A stretch of DNA of 51,909 nt from an uncultured Flavobacteriales bacterium (GTDB lineage Bacteria > Bacteroidota > Bacteroidia > Flavobacteriales_D > Crocinitomicaceae), in the NCBI GenBank assembly GCA_913020765.1, contig CAJWAO010000007.1, positions 1 through 51,909 on the forward strand. The letters are read 5' to 3'. This document shows positions 1 through 8,585 of this stretch, piece by piece. A program made the translations under genes and the position numbers. Positions within the stretch are counted from its first letter, which is position 1, and every line of letters starts with the position of its first letter. Under the pieces are notes generated by a model. It was not told the DNA's origin and did not search any database. It worked only from the letters and a program-made list of their open reading frames with translations.

Positions 1-1791
1 AAAAAATGGTCGGAGGTATGTGACTTTGATATGGTCAATGCGGAATTTAGTTGGTTTAAAAATGCAAAAACAAACATTACCGAAAACTGCATTGATAGGC
101 ATCTAAAGGAAAAAGGAGCAAAAACAGCCCTTATTTTTGAACCAAACGCCACTACGGAAACAGCTGAACACATTTCATACAACGATCTTCATATACGCGT
201 CTGTAAAATGGCAAATGTCCTCTTGGCATTAGATGTGAAAAAAGGAGACCGCGTAGCGATATATCTACCTATGATCCCCGAGCTGGCAATTGTTGTACTT
301 GCCTGCGCGAGAATAGGTGCGATTCATTCTGTAATTTTCGCAGGCTTTTCCTCAAGCGCATTGGCAGCAAGAATTAATGACGCAAGCTGTAAGCTTGTTG
401 TAACGGCAGACGGTGGATTTCGTGGAAGTAAGACAATCGACCTTAAAAGCATTGTAGATGAAGCATTAAAAGACTGCCCCTGCGTTCAAAATGTGATTGT
501 TGCCGAACGCACAAAAACGGAGGTTGAGATGCACCCAACAAGAGACAAATACTTGAACGAGCTTTTGAAAAGCGCTTCCGAAGTACACCAGGCCGAGCAG
601 ATGGATGCAGAGGATCCACTTTTCATTCTTTACACCTCCGGCTCGACAGGAAAACCAAAAGGAATGGTACATACAGTTGGAGGGTACATGGTGTATACCG
701 CGTATACTTTCAAAAATGTTTTTGCTTACGAGGAAGATGATATTTATTGGTGTACAGCAGATATTGGCTGGATTACAGGGCATTCCTACATCCTATATGG
801 GCCTCTTTTAAATGGAGCTACTTCCATTCTTTTCGAGGGGATTCCGACTTTTCCAAACCCCGGCCGATTCTGGGAGGTTGTTGATAAATTTGGTGTAAAT
901 CAGTTTTACACGGCACCAACAGCCATCAGAGCATTGGCAAAAGAATCTCTCGAATATGTAGAAAAGTATAAGCTCAGCTCTTTAAAAGTTATTGGTAGCG
1001 TAGGTGAACCAATTAATGAAGAGGCATGGCAATGGTATCATAACAATATTGGCAAAGGGAACTGTCCAATTGTTGATACCTGGTGGCAAACTGAGACGGG
1101 AGGTATATTAATTTCGCCCATACCCCAAGTATCTCCTCAAATCCCGACATATGCAACAACTCCGCTTCCTGGAATACAACCTGTTCTTATGGATGAATCA
1201 GGAGGAGAGATTATGGAATCTGAGGGTGAAGGTAAACTTTGTATTAAATATCCTTGGCCTTCAATCGCACGAACGATATGGGGAGACCACAAACGTTACA
1301 AGGAAACCTATTTTAGTGCCTATCCTGGGTATTATTTCACTGGGGATGGCGCCTTACGCAATAAGGAAGGGATGTACAGAATCACAGGGCGCGTAGATGA
1401 CGTGATTATCGTTTCAGGCCATAACCTCGGAACCGCCCCCATTGAGGATGCGATTAATGAGCATAATGACATAGCAGAGTCAGCCATAGTCGGTTTCCCA
1501 CATGATATTAAAGGAAATGCACTCTATGGTTTCGTAACAACAAAAGCTGAAGTGAATAATGAGGAGCAGCTAAAAAAAGACATAAATGCACTCATATCAG
1601 CAAAAATTGGCCCGATTGCAAAGTTGGATAAAATTCAATTCACCTCGGGATTGCCCAAGACAAGATCTGGTAAAATTATGCGCAGAATACTGAGAAAAAT
1701 AGCCGAAGGAAACCTATCTGACTTTGGAGACATTAGTACTCTACTAAATCCAGAGGTGGTAGAACAAATAAAGAATGGGAGAGAAACATAA
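1..1791 (+). CDS. acs: Acetyl-CoA synthetase (AMP-forming), 5' end outside the window
   Basis: Activates acetate to acetyl-CoA through an acetyl-AMP intermediate, in the cytoplasm. The frame is open from base 1. The residues before the first ATG (position 31) still resemble the family (an aromatic-rich stretch leading to FSWFKNAKTNITENCIDRHL), so the start lies upstream and 596 codons are visible against a usual length of about 630-650. The adenylate-forming core motif YTSGSTGKPKG is at 631-663, the WWQTETGG motif at 1081-1104, the GRVDD hinge region near 1390-1400 and the C-terminal SGKIMRR motif near 1663-1683. The lysine at 1672-1674 in that motif is the residue that is acetylated to control Acs in other bacteria (family knowledge, not shown here). 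A metallo-hydrolase lipoprotein gene follows 22 nt downstream on the same strand. Confidence 0.95.
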   Translation, partial: KKWSEVCDFDMVNAEFSWFKNAKTNITENCIDRHLKEKGAKTALIFEPNATTETAEHISYNDLHIRVCKMANVLLALDVKKGDRVAIYLPMIPELAIVVLACARIGAIHSVIFAGFSSSALAARINDASCKLVVTADGGFRGSKTIDLKSIVDEALKDCPCVQNVIVAERTKTEVEMHPTRDKYLNELLKSASEVHQAEQMDAEDPLFILYTSGSTGKPKGMVHTVGGYMVYTAYTFKNVFAYEEDDIYWCTADIGWITGHSYILYGPLLNGATSILFEGIPTFPNPGRFWEVVDKFGVNQFYTAPTAIRALAKESLEYVEKYKLSSLKVIGSVGEPINEEAWQWYHNNIGKGNCPIVDTWWQTETGGILISPIPQVSPQIPTYATTPLPGIQPVLMDESGGEIMESEGEGKLCIKYPWPSIARTIWGDHKRYKETYFSAYPGYYFTGDGALRNKEGMYRITGRVDDVIIVSGHNLGTAPIEDAINEHNDIAESAIVGFPHDIKGNALYGFVTTKAEVNNEEQLKKDINALISAKIGPIAKLDKIQFTSGLPKTRSGKIMRRILRKIAEGNLSDFGDISTLLNPEVVEQIKNGRET

Positions 1792-1813
1792 AGACAACTT
1801 TACCAGTTGTAGC

Positions 1814-2758
1814 ATGAAAAATAAATCCTTTTTGAGTATTGTAGCACTATTCGTTTTACTTTCCTGTAGTAACTCCATGGATATTAGTGAGGATGATAAA
1901 GGTATCGAGCTTGTTATCCTTGGAACTATACAAGATGCGGGATCACCTCAAATTGGATGTAATAAAAAATGCTGTAAAGATCTACTGTCACGAGGAAGTT
2001 CTGAGAGAATGGTGGTTTCGTTAGGTGTCATTGACCACAATACAAAACAACAATACTTATTTGAAGCGACACCAGACTTTCCTTTTCAATTGCATCATTT
2101 ACAGCGGATTTCTAATCATTATGAGCTACCTAATGGTATATTTATTACACATGCACATATCGGACATTATACGGGGCTCATGCATCTGGGAAAGGAGGCG
2201 ATGAGTAGTAAAGATGTCAAAGTATACGTAATGAGTGAAATGAAAAAATTCTTAACGCAAAATGGCCCTTGGAGTCAACTTGTGAGCAATTCGAATATCA
2301 ACCTTGTCAGCCTCGAAGCATCTAAAGAAATTTCAGTAAACAAATCACTTAGCGTTACTCCGTTTATCGTCCCTCACAGGGATGAATACTCTGAAACCGT
2401 TGGTTTTATAATTAAAGGCAAATTCAAAACGGCCTTATTCATTCCAGATATTGACAAGTGGGATAAGTGGGAACAAAGCATAATGGAAGAAATCAAAAAA
2501 GTGGATTATGCCTTTATTGATGGAACTTTTTACAGTGGCGAAGAAATTGGACATCGAAACATTGCTGAAATCCCTCACCCATTTATAGAGGAATCAATGA
2601 GCTTGTTCAAGGCACTGTCCAAAAAAGACAGAAATAAGATATATTTTATCCACTACAACCATACAAATCCTGTCTTAGATCTCAAAAATAGCGCTTGTAG
2701 AGAAATAGAAGAAAATGGTTTTCACCTCGCACGCAAGAACGATAGATTTCGCCTTTAA
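1814..2758 (+). CDS. MBL-fold (PqqB-like) metallo-hydrolase lipoprotein
   Basis: A 314-residue protein of the metallo-beta-lactamase fold. I chose the ATG at 1814 because it gives a clean lipoprotein signal (KNKSFLSIVALFVLLSC, cysteine 18); the upstream in-frame ATG at 1775 lies inside acs and would put a polar tail before the signal. The GTIQDAGSPQIGC opening, a following CC pair, and the metal-site motif THAHIGHYTGL (H113, H115, H118) place it with the proteins often labelled PqqB-like. The usual aspartate of HxHxDH is glycine here. Further family-like segments are IPDIDKWDKW and FIDGTFYSGEE. No other pqq gene is present, so a role in PQQ synthesis is not supported. It is probably tethered in the periplasm or on the outer membrane; the substrate is unknown. 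Confidence 0.8.
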   Translation: MKNKSFLSIVALFVLLSCSNSMDISEDDKGIELVILGTIQDAGSPQIGCNKKCCKDLLSRGSSERMVVSLGVIDHNTKQQYLFEATPDFPFQLHHLQRISNHYELPNGIFITHAHIGHYTGLMHLGKEAMSSKDVKVYVMSEMKKFLTQNGPWSQLVSNSNINLVSLEASKEISVNKSLSVTPFIVPHRDEYSETVGFIIKGKFKTALFIPDIDKWDKWEQSIMEEIKKVDYAFIDGTFYSGEEIGHRNIAEIPHPFIEESMSLFKALSKKDRNKIYFIHYNHTNPVLDLKNSACREIEENGFHLARKNDRFRL

Positions 2759-2764
2759 AATAAA

Positions 2765-5700
2765 CTAGTACTTCACAAACTTGGATGTTGACATTCCATT
2801 ATCGGTATAAATTTTTACGACGTAGCTTCCCTTTCTAAAATCTGAAACATCTGTAATGTATTCGGCAAATGAATCACTTGCATTCATGGAATCACTCCTA
2901 AGGATACGTCCTGAAAGGTCAAGTATCTCGATATACGCAGACCCTTCAATTTTACCTTCAATTTCTACAGTCAATTCATTAAGAACTGGATTTGGAAAAA
3001 CTTTAATCTCGTTTAAATTAGGTATTTCGTCGATCCCCAATTCAAAACCCACAGAAAAATCAAATCGATGGTAAGAGCCAAAATCACCCGGGAAAATCTC
3101 AATATAGCTCCCTCCCACTTTACGCAATCTAAACGCTCCTGCTGTCTCTCCTTCAACCTGTGATGAATACCAAAAAGAAAGTCCATCATCATCCCTATCC
3201 GATAGCACAATTGAATAGCAGCCTGGTTCCAAATCAAATGTATCTCTATATTGGAAATTATTTTGCAGCTGATCCCTTTCAAAAATTAGGTTCCCTGAAC
3301 CATCAAATAATTCATAATAATTTTCATTGGCCTTATTATTTGTAGTAAACCAGACGAAAAATGGTCCATCGATTCTTTCTGGTGCCTCAAACTTAGAGGT
3401 GTTCACACTATTCTGCTGATAATCGTCATTACCAAATACGCCATTGACATTTCGAACATATGCGGTAAAGGTCATATTTTGATCAAGGTCTGTCCACCAT
3501 GCATCCGAAGATACTGGGATCTCAACGATTTCTTCTTCCATAAATCCTAAATTTCCCGTCCACTCATAATTGATATTATCGCCATAGGTAATCCAACATT
3601 GTATCGTACATGAGGTCAAAGCTTGGGCTCCAGTATTTCGAAGTACAACTCTAGGGTTTGAGCAAGTTGGATTCCATTTTCGATAATACTCGTAATTGCT
3701 TGGATTTAATATTTCAGCGATAGCTGCATCATTTTGAAAATTTGGTTCAGAATAGGAGATCAAATCATAGGCGGCACGATAATTTCCTCCACCCTGACCC
3801 GGATCAAAGGCAGGAACGTCATTGATCACATAGTCAAGGGCCACAGAATCCCCGGGGGACACATAGGGAGTGAGCTCAAATTCATATTCTTTCACCTTAT
3901 CTCCTGGACACCAACCCTCTCTCGCATATGGCCAGGTTCCTCCCTGACCTGTAAGTGGATTATTTCCGCAATCTTCCTCTTCATATATATCCCATTCAAA
4001 TCTTGTAACACCATCAACTTTAATACTGTGGTCATTAGACACCCACTCACAACATGCTGCATTTCCAACCTGACCGTGCCCCGACATTCTTGTTTTTATT
4101 TTAAACCCAGAAGATGAATCTGAAAGAAAAACTTTCTTTTCTTGTAGCACATTATCTTCTGCCATTGCTGTAAAACCATAAGATCTAAAATCAGACCATA
4201 TTGGTTCTCTTTTATGAACATCACGAGGAGGAATACCCTCAATGAAAGCAAAGCTGAGATCCAAAAGCTCTTGCGTGTTATGGGCGGCAAGATCAACTAC
4301 ATCTCTGAGGTAATCTTGATAATCCGTAACATCATAAATCCAATAAAAACCATTCGGCCCCAAATCAAATTGAATGCCGTAAGGAGTGATATATCGAGCT
4401 ATTTCGACGTCATAAATTATTTCATAAGGGTTTTCAAAGAAAGTAATTTGTTCATTGGTTACTGATTCTGAAGTAGAATAATCTAATTCAGAAATAATAT
4501 TTCCATTGATGTCCGTTTTGGTTTCTGCACCTCGCGGAGCACACGCAAATGCATCTGTAATTTCAAAATGCCGATCAACCGTTTCAAATTCAAAGAGCAC
4601 CTCTGGTTCAATTTGGGCATCTTTCCAACGAACAACATCATTTGAGGAAGATGAAACACTACCAGTCCCGAAAGAAATTTTCATTCTACGGATATCGGTA
4701 TCCACCCCTGAAAGCGGATTTTCGGTAAAATCGAACATTCCCCTAGATGATGGCATCAGATGGTAATTATTAGGACCTAAATCAACAGCTAAAGCAAGGT
4801 TGTCAAATGAGTACGCTACCCTTAAATCTGCCCAGTTTGGATGGCTACTGTTTAATGATCTCCGATACCAATCACTAATGGTTGATGAATCCAAAGCCGC
4901 TGAAAAAACTTGAAAATCGTCAATTTTTCCTTTCCACGAATTACCCAAATTTCTATTTGCACCAATCACAAACCTATGCAAATAACCCACCGATTTTGTC
5001 TTATCTGAACCCGAATGCCAAAGCTCACCATCCCGATAAATAAACATCTCCCCCGTAGATTGAGATTTCACAAAGGTCCAATGGTGCCATTCATCATCAA
5101 TACCTGCCGAGGACATATCAGCATCTATACGGTCATAGCCAGAACCTTCCCCACAATCCCAGTAAATACGTCCATTACTCCAAGGCATATGAATATTAAT
5201 GACCCTTTGATTCAATGTATCATAGGCCTCCAGTAAAGACGTATTAGAACCTGTATTTCCTCCACCCTTTACCCATAATCCGATGGTAAGGTCATCCCCC
5301 ATATCCAAATCAGACATTTCAAGTAAAGCATGATTTGTTTCATCAAAGGTCAATACACCATTTCTTGTTCCCAGGTTTACCGCAAGATTGGCAGTAAAAT
5401 CCTCAGTTTCAAATTCAATTTGATTAGATGCACCAATGCTATGGTCAAATGAAAATTCAACAATTAAATTATCGCTACCATTCCATGAAAACGGCTGATA
5501 AAAGAAAAACTCATTTTCTCCCAATTGTAATTCGTTTCCTGTTGAAGTATCGCGATTCAAATCATATACAGTTGTGAAGCCATCGAAATGTAAATTTGAA
5601 AGTACAGTTTCAGTAGTACCTTTTATGCGTATAATTGGATTCAGCAATTCGCCTCCCCCGGTGAGGTCAGAAACATATAAAGAAAGGGACTGTATTGCTC

Positions 5701-6247
5701 CAGCTGAAATACCCGCCGAAGTCAACTCCGAGGCTGTGACAAGCATTTGATATTTACCTCCTCTTTGGTTCAAATCAAATGGATAAAAAGCTGTTGTCGT
5801 TGAGGTTTGATTTAAGGAATGTTCTGTTAGTGGTTCAGCAAAACGCTCATGCTGTAAAACCTCAACCGAATTTTTATAAGTATACCCCCAAGGCTCGTAA
5901 TCAAAAGGACTAGAAGAAGAATAGTTATGCAAGTATCTTACGCTATCCACACGCACGGAGTCAAAATTTCCCGTGTGATCGAACACACGAGTATATGTTA
6001 AGTAATCCCATTCTCCACAATTAAACTGATCCCAGGTTGTGAGAGGACTGCATTTAAGCTTATAGTACATTAAAACCTTTTCAAACCTTTGGTCATTTAA
6101 TTCTGAAGGGAAGGTAAAATTGGCTCTTCTTGTGGTAATCGAATCAAAGGTGAAGGTTTGAACCCAGGTGGTATCTTGTGAAAAAGATTGAAAGCTAAAG
6201 CAGAAAATTAATGATACTAGGGAACCTAAAAATCGTTTGGGATGCAT
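2765..6247 (-). CDS. Secreted PNGase F-like protein with LamG insertion and T9SS sorting domain
   Basis: About 1160 residues. The ATG at 6247 gives a signal peptide (residues 1-24, ending FSFQSFSQ); an upstream in-frame TTG at 6274 would spoil it. Residues about 37-100 match the start of the peptide-N-glycosidase F N-domain (FTFP..., then CGEWDYLTY, Asp81). That domain is then interrupted, with a LamG/concanavalin-like domain near residues 286-466 (WHHWTFVKS, GKIDDFQVFSAAL). It resumes near 605-690 (ARYITPYGIQFDLGPNGFYW). The second PNGase domain follows (SGHGQVGNAACCEW, Glu734; later REGWCPGDKV). Asp81 and Glu734 line up by eye with catalytic Asp60 and Glu206 of PNGase F; I do not see an equivalent of Glu118. 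A T9SS type A domain ends the protein (KVFPNPVLNELTV...SGRILRS). Enzyme activity is inferred, not certain. The gene may follow fba-accD in one transcript, with a 93-nt gap. Confidence 0.8.
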   Translation of the reverse strand: MHPKRFLGSLVSLIFCFSFQSFSQDTTWVQTFTFDSITTRRANFTFPSELNDQRFEKVLMYYKLKCSPLTTWDQFNCGEWDYLTYTRVFDHTGNFDSVRVDSVRYLHNYSSSSPFDYEPWGYTYKNSVEVLQHERFAEPLTEHSLNQTSTTTAFYPFDLNQRGGKYQMLVTASELTSAGISAGAIQSLSLYVSDLTGGGELLNPIIRIKGTTETVLSNLHFDGFTTVYDLNRDTSTGNELQLGENEFFFYQPFSWNGSDNLIVEFSFDHSIGASNQIEFETEDFTANLAVNLGTRNGVLTFDETNHALLEMSDLDMGDDLTIGLWVKGGGNTGSNTSLLEAYDTLNQRVINIHMPWSNGRIYWDCGEGSGYDRIDADMSSAGIDDEWHHWTFVKSQSTGEMFIYRDGELWHSGSDKTKSVGYLHRFVIGANRNLGNSWKGKIDDFQVFSAALDSSTISDWYRRSLNSSHPNWADLRVAYSFDNLALAVDLGPNNYHLMPSSRGMFDFTENPLSGVDTDIRRMKISFGTGSVSSSSNDVVRWKDAQIEPEVLFEFETVDRHFEITDAFACAPRGAETKTDINGNIISELDYSTSESVTNEQITFFENPYEIIYDVEIARYITPYGIQFDLGPNGFYWIYDVTDYQDYLRDVVDLAAHNTQELLDLSFAFIEGIPPRDVHKREPIWSDFRSYGFTAMAEDNVLQEKKVFLSDSSSGFKIKTRMSGHGQVGNAACCEWVSNDHSIKVDGVTRFEWDIYEEEDCGNNPLTGQGGTWPYAREGWCPGDKVKEYEFELTPYVSPGDSVALDYVINDVPAFDPGQGGGNYRAAYDLISYSEPNFQNDAAIAEILNPSNYEYYRKWNPTCSNPRVVLRNTGAQALTSCTIQCWITYGDNINYEWTGNLGFMEEEIVEIPVSSDAWWTDLDQNMTFTAYVRNVNGVFGNDDYQQNSVNTSKFEAPERIDGPFFVWFTTNNKANENYYELFDGSGNLIFERDQLQNNFQYRDTFDLEPGCYSIVLSDRDDDGLSFWYSSQVEGETAGAFRLRKVGGSYIEIFPGDFGSYHRFDFSVGFELGIDEIPNLNEIKVFPNPVLNELTVEIEGKIEGSAYIEILDLSGRILRSDSMNASDSFAEYITDVSDFRKGSYVVKIYTDNGMSTSKFVKY

Positions 6248-6340
6248 GGACTTGTTTTTACCAAAAATAATCAAAAAGCACCTGATTAAAAATCTCAGAA
6301 ATAAGAATTTAAAAAACCTCCATTAAGAAAAATGAATGTT

Positions 6341-7186
6341 CTATTTTGCAAACAATTCTAGGGCCAAAGACAAACGCTCCCTTATTTTTGTTCTGTCAAT
6401 TATAAAATCTAAGAATCCATGGTCTAAGAGAAATTCGGCCGTCTGAAATCCCTCAGGAAGGTCGCGCCCAATTGTTTCTTTGACAACTCTTGGACCCGCA
6501 AACGCAATAAGTGCGCCAGGCTCAGCAACATTTATATCTCCGAGCATCGCAAAAGAAGCAGTTACCCCACCAGTAGTTGGGTCGGTCAGATATGAAACGT
6601 AGGGTAACCCAGCATCCGCGAGCTGTCCCAACTTTCCAGAAATCTTAGCCATCTGCATTAACGAGAAACCAGCCTCCATCATTCTCGCGCCGCCAGATTT
6701 AGAGATAATAATAATAGGACATTTGAGCTTTATTGCTTCATCAATAGCACGCGCCACTTTTTCACCCATAACAGACCCCATGGAACCTCCAATAAAACCA
6801 AAATCCATTGCAGCAACCACCAGATCGTGCTTATTTAGTTTTCCCTTAGCGGTTCTTATGGCATCTGTCAATCCCGTTTTACCTTGTGTAGTTTTTACAC
6901 GATCGACGTATTTCTTGGTATCCTCAAATTTCAGCGGGTCTCCCGATGTGACTTTTGAATCTAGTTCTTTAAATTTTCCGCCATCGAAAATAATTGAAAA
7001 GTATTCCCGAGAACCGATACGCTCGTGATGTGAGCATCTATCACAAACATAATTTAGCTTTTCTAAATCCCCTTTTGTAAATATCGTTTTACACTTCGAA
7101 CATCTTGACCACAAGCCTTCAGGAACTTCCTTTTTTTCACTTGTCGTCGTTGTAATACCTTCTTTGTTTCTTTTGAACCAGCTCAT
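6341..7186 (-). CDS. accD: Acetyl-CoA carboxylase carboxyltransferase beta subunit
   Basis: Carboxyltransferase beta subunit of acetyl-CoA carboxylase, which with AccA moves carboxyl from biotin to acetyl-CoA to make malonyl-CoA for fatty-acid synthesis. It is 281 residues, normal for the family. The N-terminal zinc ribbon is visible as C29-x2-C32 and C48-x2-C51. The crotonase-like core has MDFGFIGGSMGSVMGEKVAR and SGGARMMEAGFSLMQMAK, and the TDPTTGGVTASFAMLGD loop. The gene lies 30 nt downstream of the class II aldolase gene on the same strand, so the two are probably cotranscribed. AccA is not in this window. Confidence 0.96.
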   Translation of the reverse strand: MSWFKRNKEGITTTTSEKKEVPEGLWSRCSKCKTIFTKGDLEKLNYVCDRCSHHERIGSREYFSIIFDGGKFKELDSKVTSGDPLKFEDTKKYVDRVKTTQGKTGLTDAIRTAKGKLNKHDLVVAAMDFGFIGGSMGSVMGEKVARAIDEAIKLKCPIIIISKSGGARMMEAGFSLMQMAKISGKLGQLADAGLPYVSYLTDPTTGGVTASFAMLGDINVAEPGALIAFAGPRVVKETIGRDLPEGFQTAEFLLDHGFLDFIIDRTKIRERLSLALELFAK

Positions 7187-7216
7187 TTGATTTCTTTATA
7201 TAAAATTAGCAAAGAT

Positions 7217-8284
7217 TTATAAAGTGTTGATGTTATTGAGATCAGAAAAACATTGCTCAAGCCTTTCGTGAAATGTAATTTCCCCCTCACGCAACCATTT
7301 TCGAGGGTCATAATATTTCTTATTGGGAACATCGGCGCCATCTGGATTACCTATTTGGGTTTTTAAATAGTCGTGGTTCTTCAAAATATAGTCTCTTGCC
7401 CCCTCTGTAAAGGCAAATTGTAGATCTGTATCAATGTTCATCTTTATTACCCCATATGAGATTCCTTCGCGAATTTCTTCAAGACTGGAGCCAGAACCTC
7501 CATGAAAAACAAAATCTACGGGATTTGGTCCGGTGTTAAATTTCTCTTCAACAAACGCCTGAGAGTTTTTAAGGATTTTTGGAGTTAGCTTGACATTCCC
7601 TGGTTTGTATACACCATGAACATTACCAAAGGCTGCAGCGATTGTGAATCGTGATGAAATCTTCATTAACTCCTCGTATGCATAAGCCACCTCATCAGGT
7701 TGGGTATATAATTTTGAGCTATCAACATCTGTATTGTCGACACCATCCTCCTCTCCGCCCGTGATACCGAGCTCTATTTCTAATGTCATACCGATTGAAC
7801 TCATTCTTTTCAAATAGGTCTTACAAAGTTCGATATTCTCCTCGATTGGTTCCTCGGAGAGGTCAATCATATGCGAACTATATAACGGAACACCATGGAT
7901 TTTGAAGTGCTTTTCACCTTCATCCAATAAACCATCGATCCAAGGTAATTTTGATTTATGGCAATGGTCAGTATGTAAAATCACCGTAGCGCCATATGCT
8001 TCGGCCAAACGATGAACATGCCTTGCACCAGAAATTGCACCTATTATCGTCGATTGTTCAGCTTCATTACTTAATCCTTTTCCAGCAAAGAACTGCGCAC
8101 CACCATGAGAAAACTGAATAATCACAGGAGCATTTAAACGCGCTGCTGTTTCCATTACTGCATTCACTGTGCTCGTACTAGATACATTCACTGCAGGTAG
8201 CGCAAATGCTTTTTCTTTGGCATAGGAAAATATTTTTTGGACTTCATCTCCAGTCGCTACTCCTTTTCTTATTGTATGACGCAT
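7217..8284 (-). CDS. fbaA: Class II fructose-bisphosphate aldolase
   Basis: Zinc-dependent aldolase of glycolysis and gluconeogenesis, joining dihydroxyacetone phosphate and glyceraldehyde 3-phosphate to fructose 1,6-bisphosphate. At 355 residues it matches the long FbaA type. Visible family motifs are VILHTDHCHKSKLPWIDG (the DH pair includes a zinc ligand), LEIELGITGGEEDGVDNTD, FGNVHGVYKPGNVKL and the phosphate-binding VFHGGSGSS, followed by KMNIDTDLQFAFTEG. A perfect -7 box lies just upstream at 8305-8312, giving a leader of about 14 nt. It heads a probable fba-accD transcription unit. Confidence 0.96.
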   Translation of the reverse strand: MRHTIRKGVATGDEVQKIFSYAKEKAFALPAVNVSSTSTVNAVMETAARLNAPVIIQFSHGGAQFFAGKGLSNEAEQSTIIGAISGARHVHRLAEAYGATVILHTDHCHKSKLPWIDGLLDEGEKHFKIHGVPLYSSHMIDLSEEPIEENIELCKTYLKRMSSIGMTLEIELGITGGEEDGVDNTDVDSSKLYTQPDEVAYAYEELMKISSRFTIAAAFGNVHGVYKPGNVKLTPKILKNSQAFVEEKFNTGPNPVDFVFHGGSGSSLEEIREGISYGVIKMNIDTDLQFAFTEGARDYILKNHDYLKTQIGNPDGADVPNKKYYDPRKWLREGEITFHERLEQCFSDLNNINTL

Positions 8285-8304
8285 TATCTTAATATTTGGT
8301 CTCG

Positions 8305-8312
8305 CAAAAGTA
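8305..8312 (-). promoter_or_regulatory. Putative -7 promoter box for fbaA
   Basis: On the minus strand this reads TACTTTTG, a perfect match to the Bacteroidota -7 consensus TAnnTTTG, 20 nt before the aldolase ATG. No TTG element is seen at the expected -33 spacing. Confidence 0.5.
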
Positions 8313-8340
8313 AAGATTTTAAAAAAAATAATGAATAAAA

Positions 8341-8348
8341 TAAATTTG
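8341..8348 (+). promoter_or_regulatory. Putative -7 promoter box for the 51-residue protein gene
   Basis: TAAATTTG matches TAnnTTTG exactly, 23 nt before the ATG at 8372 and divergent from the fbaA box at 8305-8312. No convincing -33 TTG is visible. Confidence 0.4.
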
Positions 8349-8371
8349 ACAATTGTTCGTTATTAAAAAAA

Positions 8372-8527
8372 ATGTTGCCTATGATGCATAAATACCCTGC
8401 AGAAAGTAAGCCGTATAAATCACAATCTTTACCACACCCTTCGTCTGTACAATTCATTTTAAACTACAGCAAGGCCTTTGAAGTAAAAAAACTAAAGAGG
8501 AAAAAAATACTGGTTTGCAAGAATTAA
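8372..8527 (+). CDS. Small conserved-type basic protein (51 aa)
   Basis: A 51-codon gene starting at ATG 8372 (alternatives at 8381 and 8384) and ending with TAA at 8525-8527. It is lysine-rich, and its middle SSVQFILNYSKAFEV followed by a basic stretch and a short hydrophobic end (ILVCKN) resembles a small protein that I recall as common in Flavobacteriia genomes; that recollection needs a search. Support that it is expressed: a perfect -7 box 23 nt before the ATG and a strong intrinsic terminator starting 2 nt after the stop codon. It stands alone between the divergent aldolase gene and uvrB. No function is known to me. Confidence 0.7.
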   Translation: MLPMMHKYPAESKPYKSQSLPHPSSVQFILNYSKAFEVKKLKRKKILVCKN

Positions 8528-8529
8528 AT

Positions 8530-8553
8530 AAAACGCCTTCGGGCGTTTTTTTT
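8530..8553 (+). terminator. Rho-independent terminator
   Basis: Stem AAAACGCC (8530-8537), loop TTCG, stem GGCGTTTT (8542-8549), then a T run. A perfect 8-bp stem with a UUCG tetraloop, directly after the small gene at 8372-8527. Confidence 0.9.
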
Positions 8554-8571
8554 ATGTCTCATTTGAATAAC

Positions 8572-8579
8572 TATTTTTG
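8572..8579 (+). promoter_or_regulatory. Putative -7 promoter box for uvrB
   Basis: TATTTTTG matches TAnnTTTG. It ends 6 nt before the chosen uvrB ATG at 8586, so the transcript would start at or within a few bases of the start codon. No -33 TTG is seen, partly because the preceding terminator occupies that space. Confidence 0.4.
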
Positions 8580-8585
8580 TACTCC

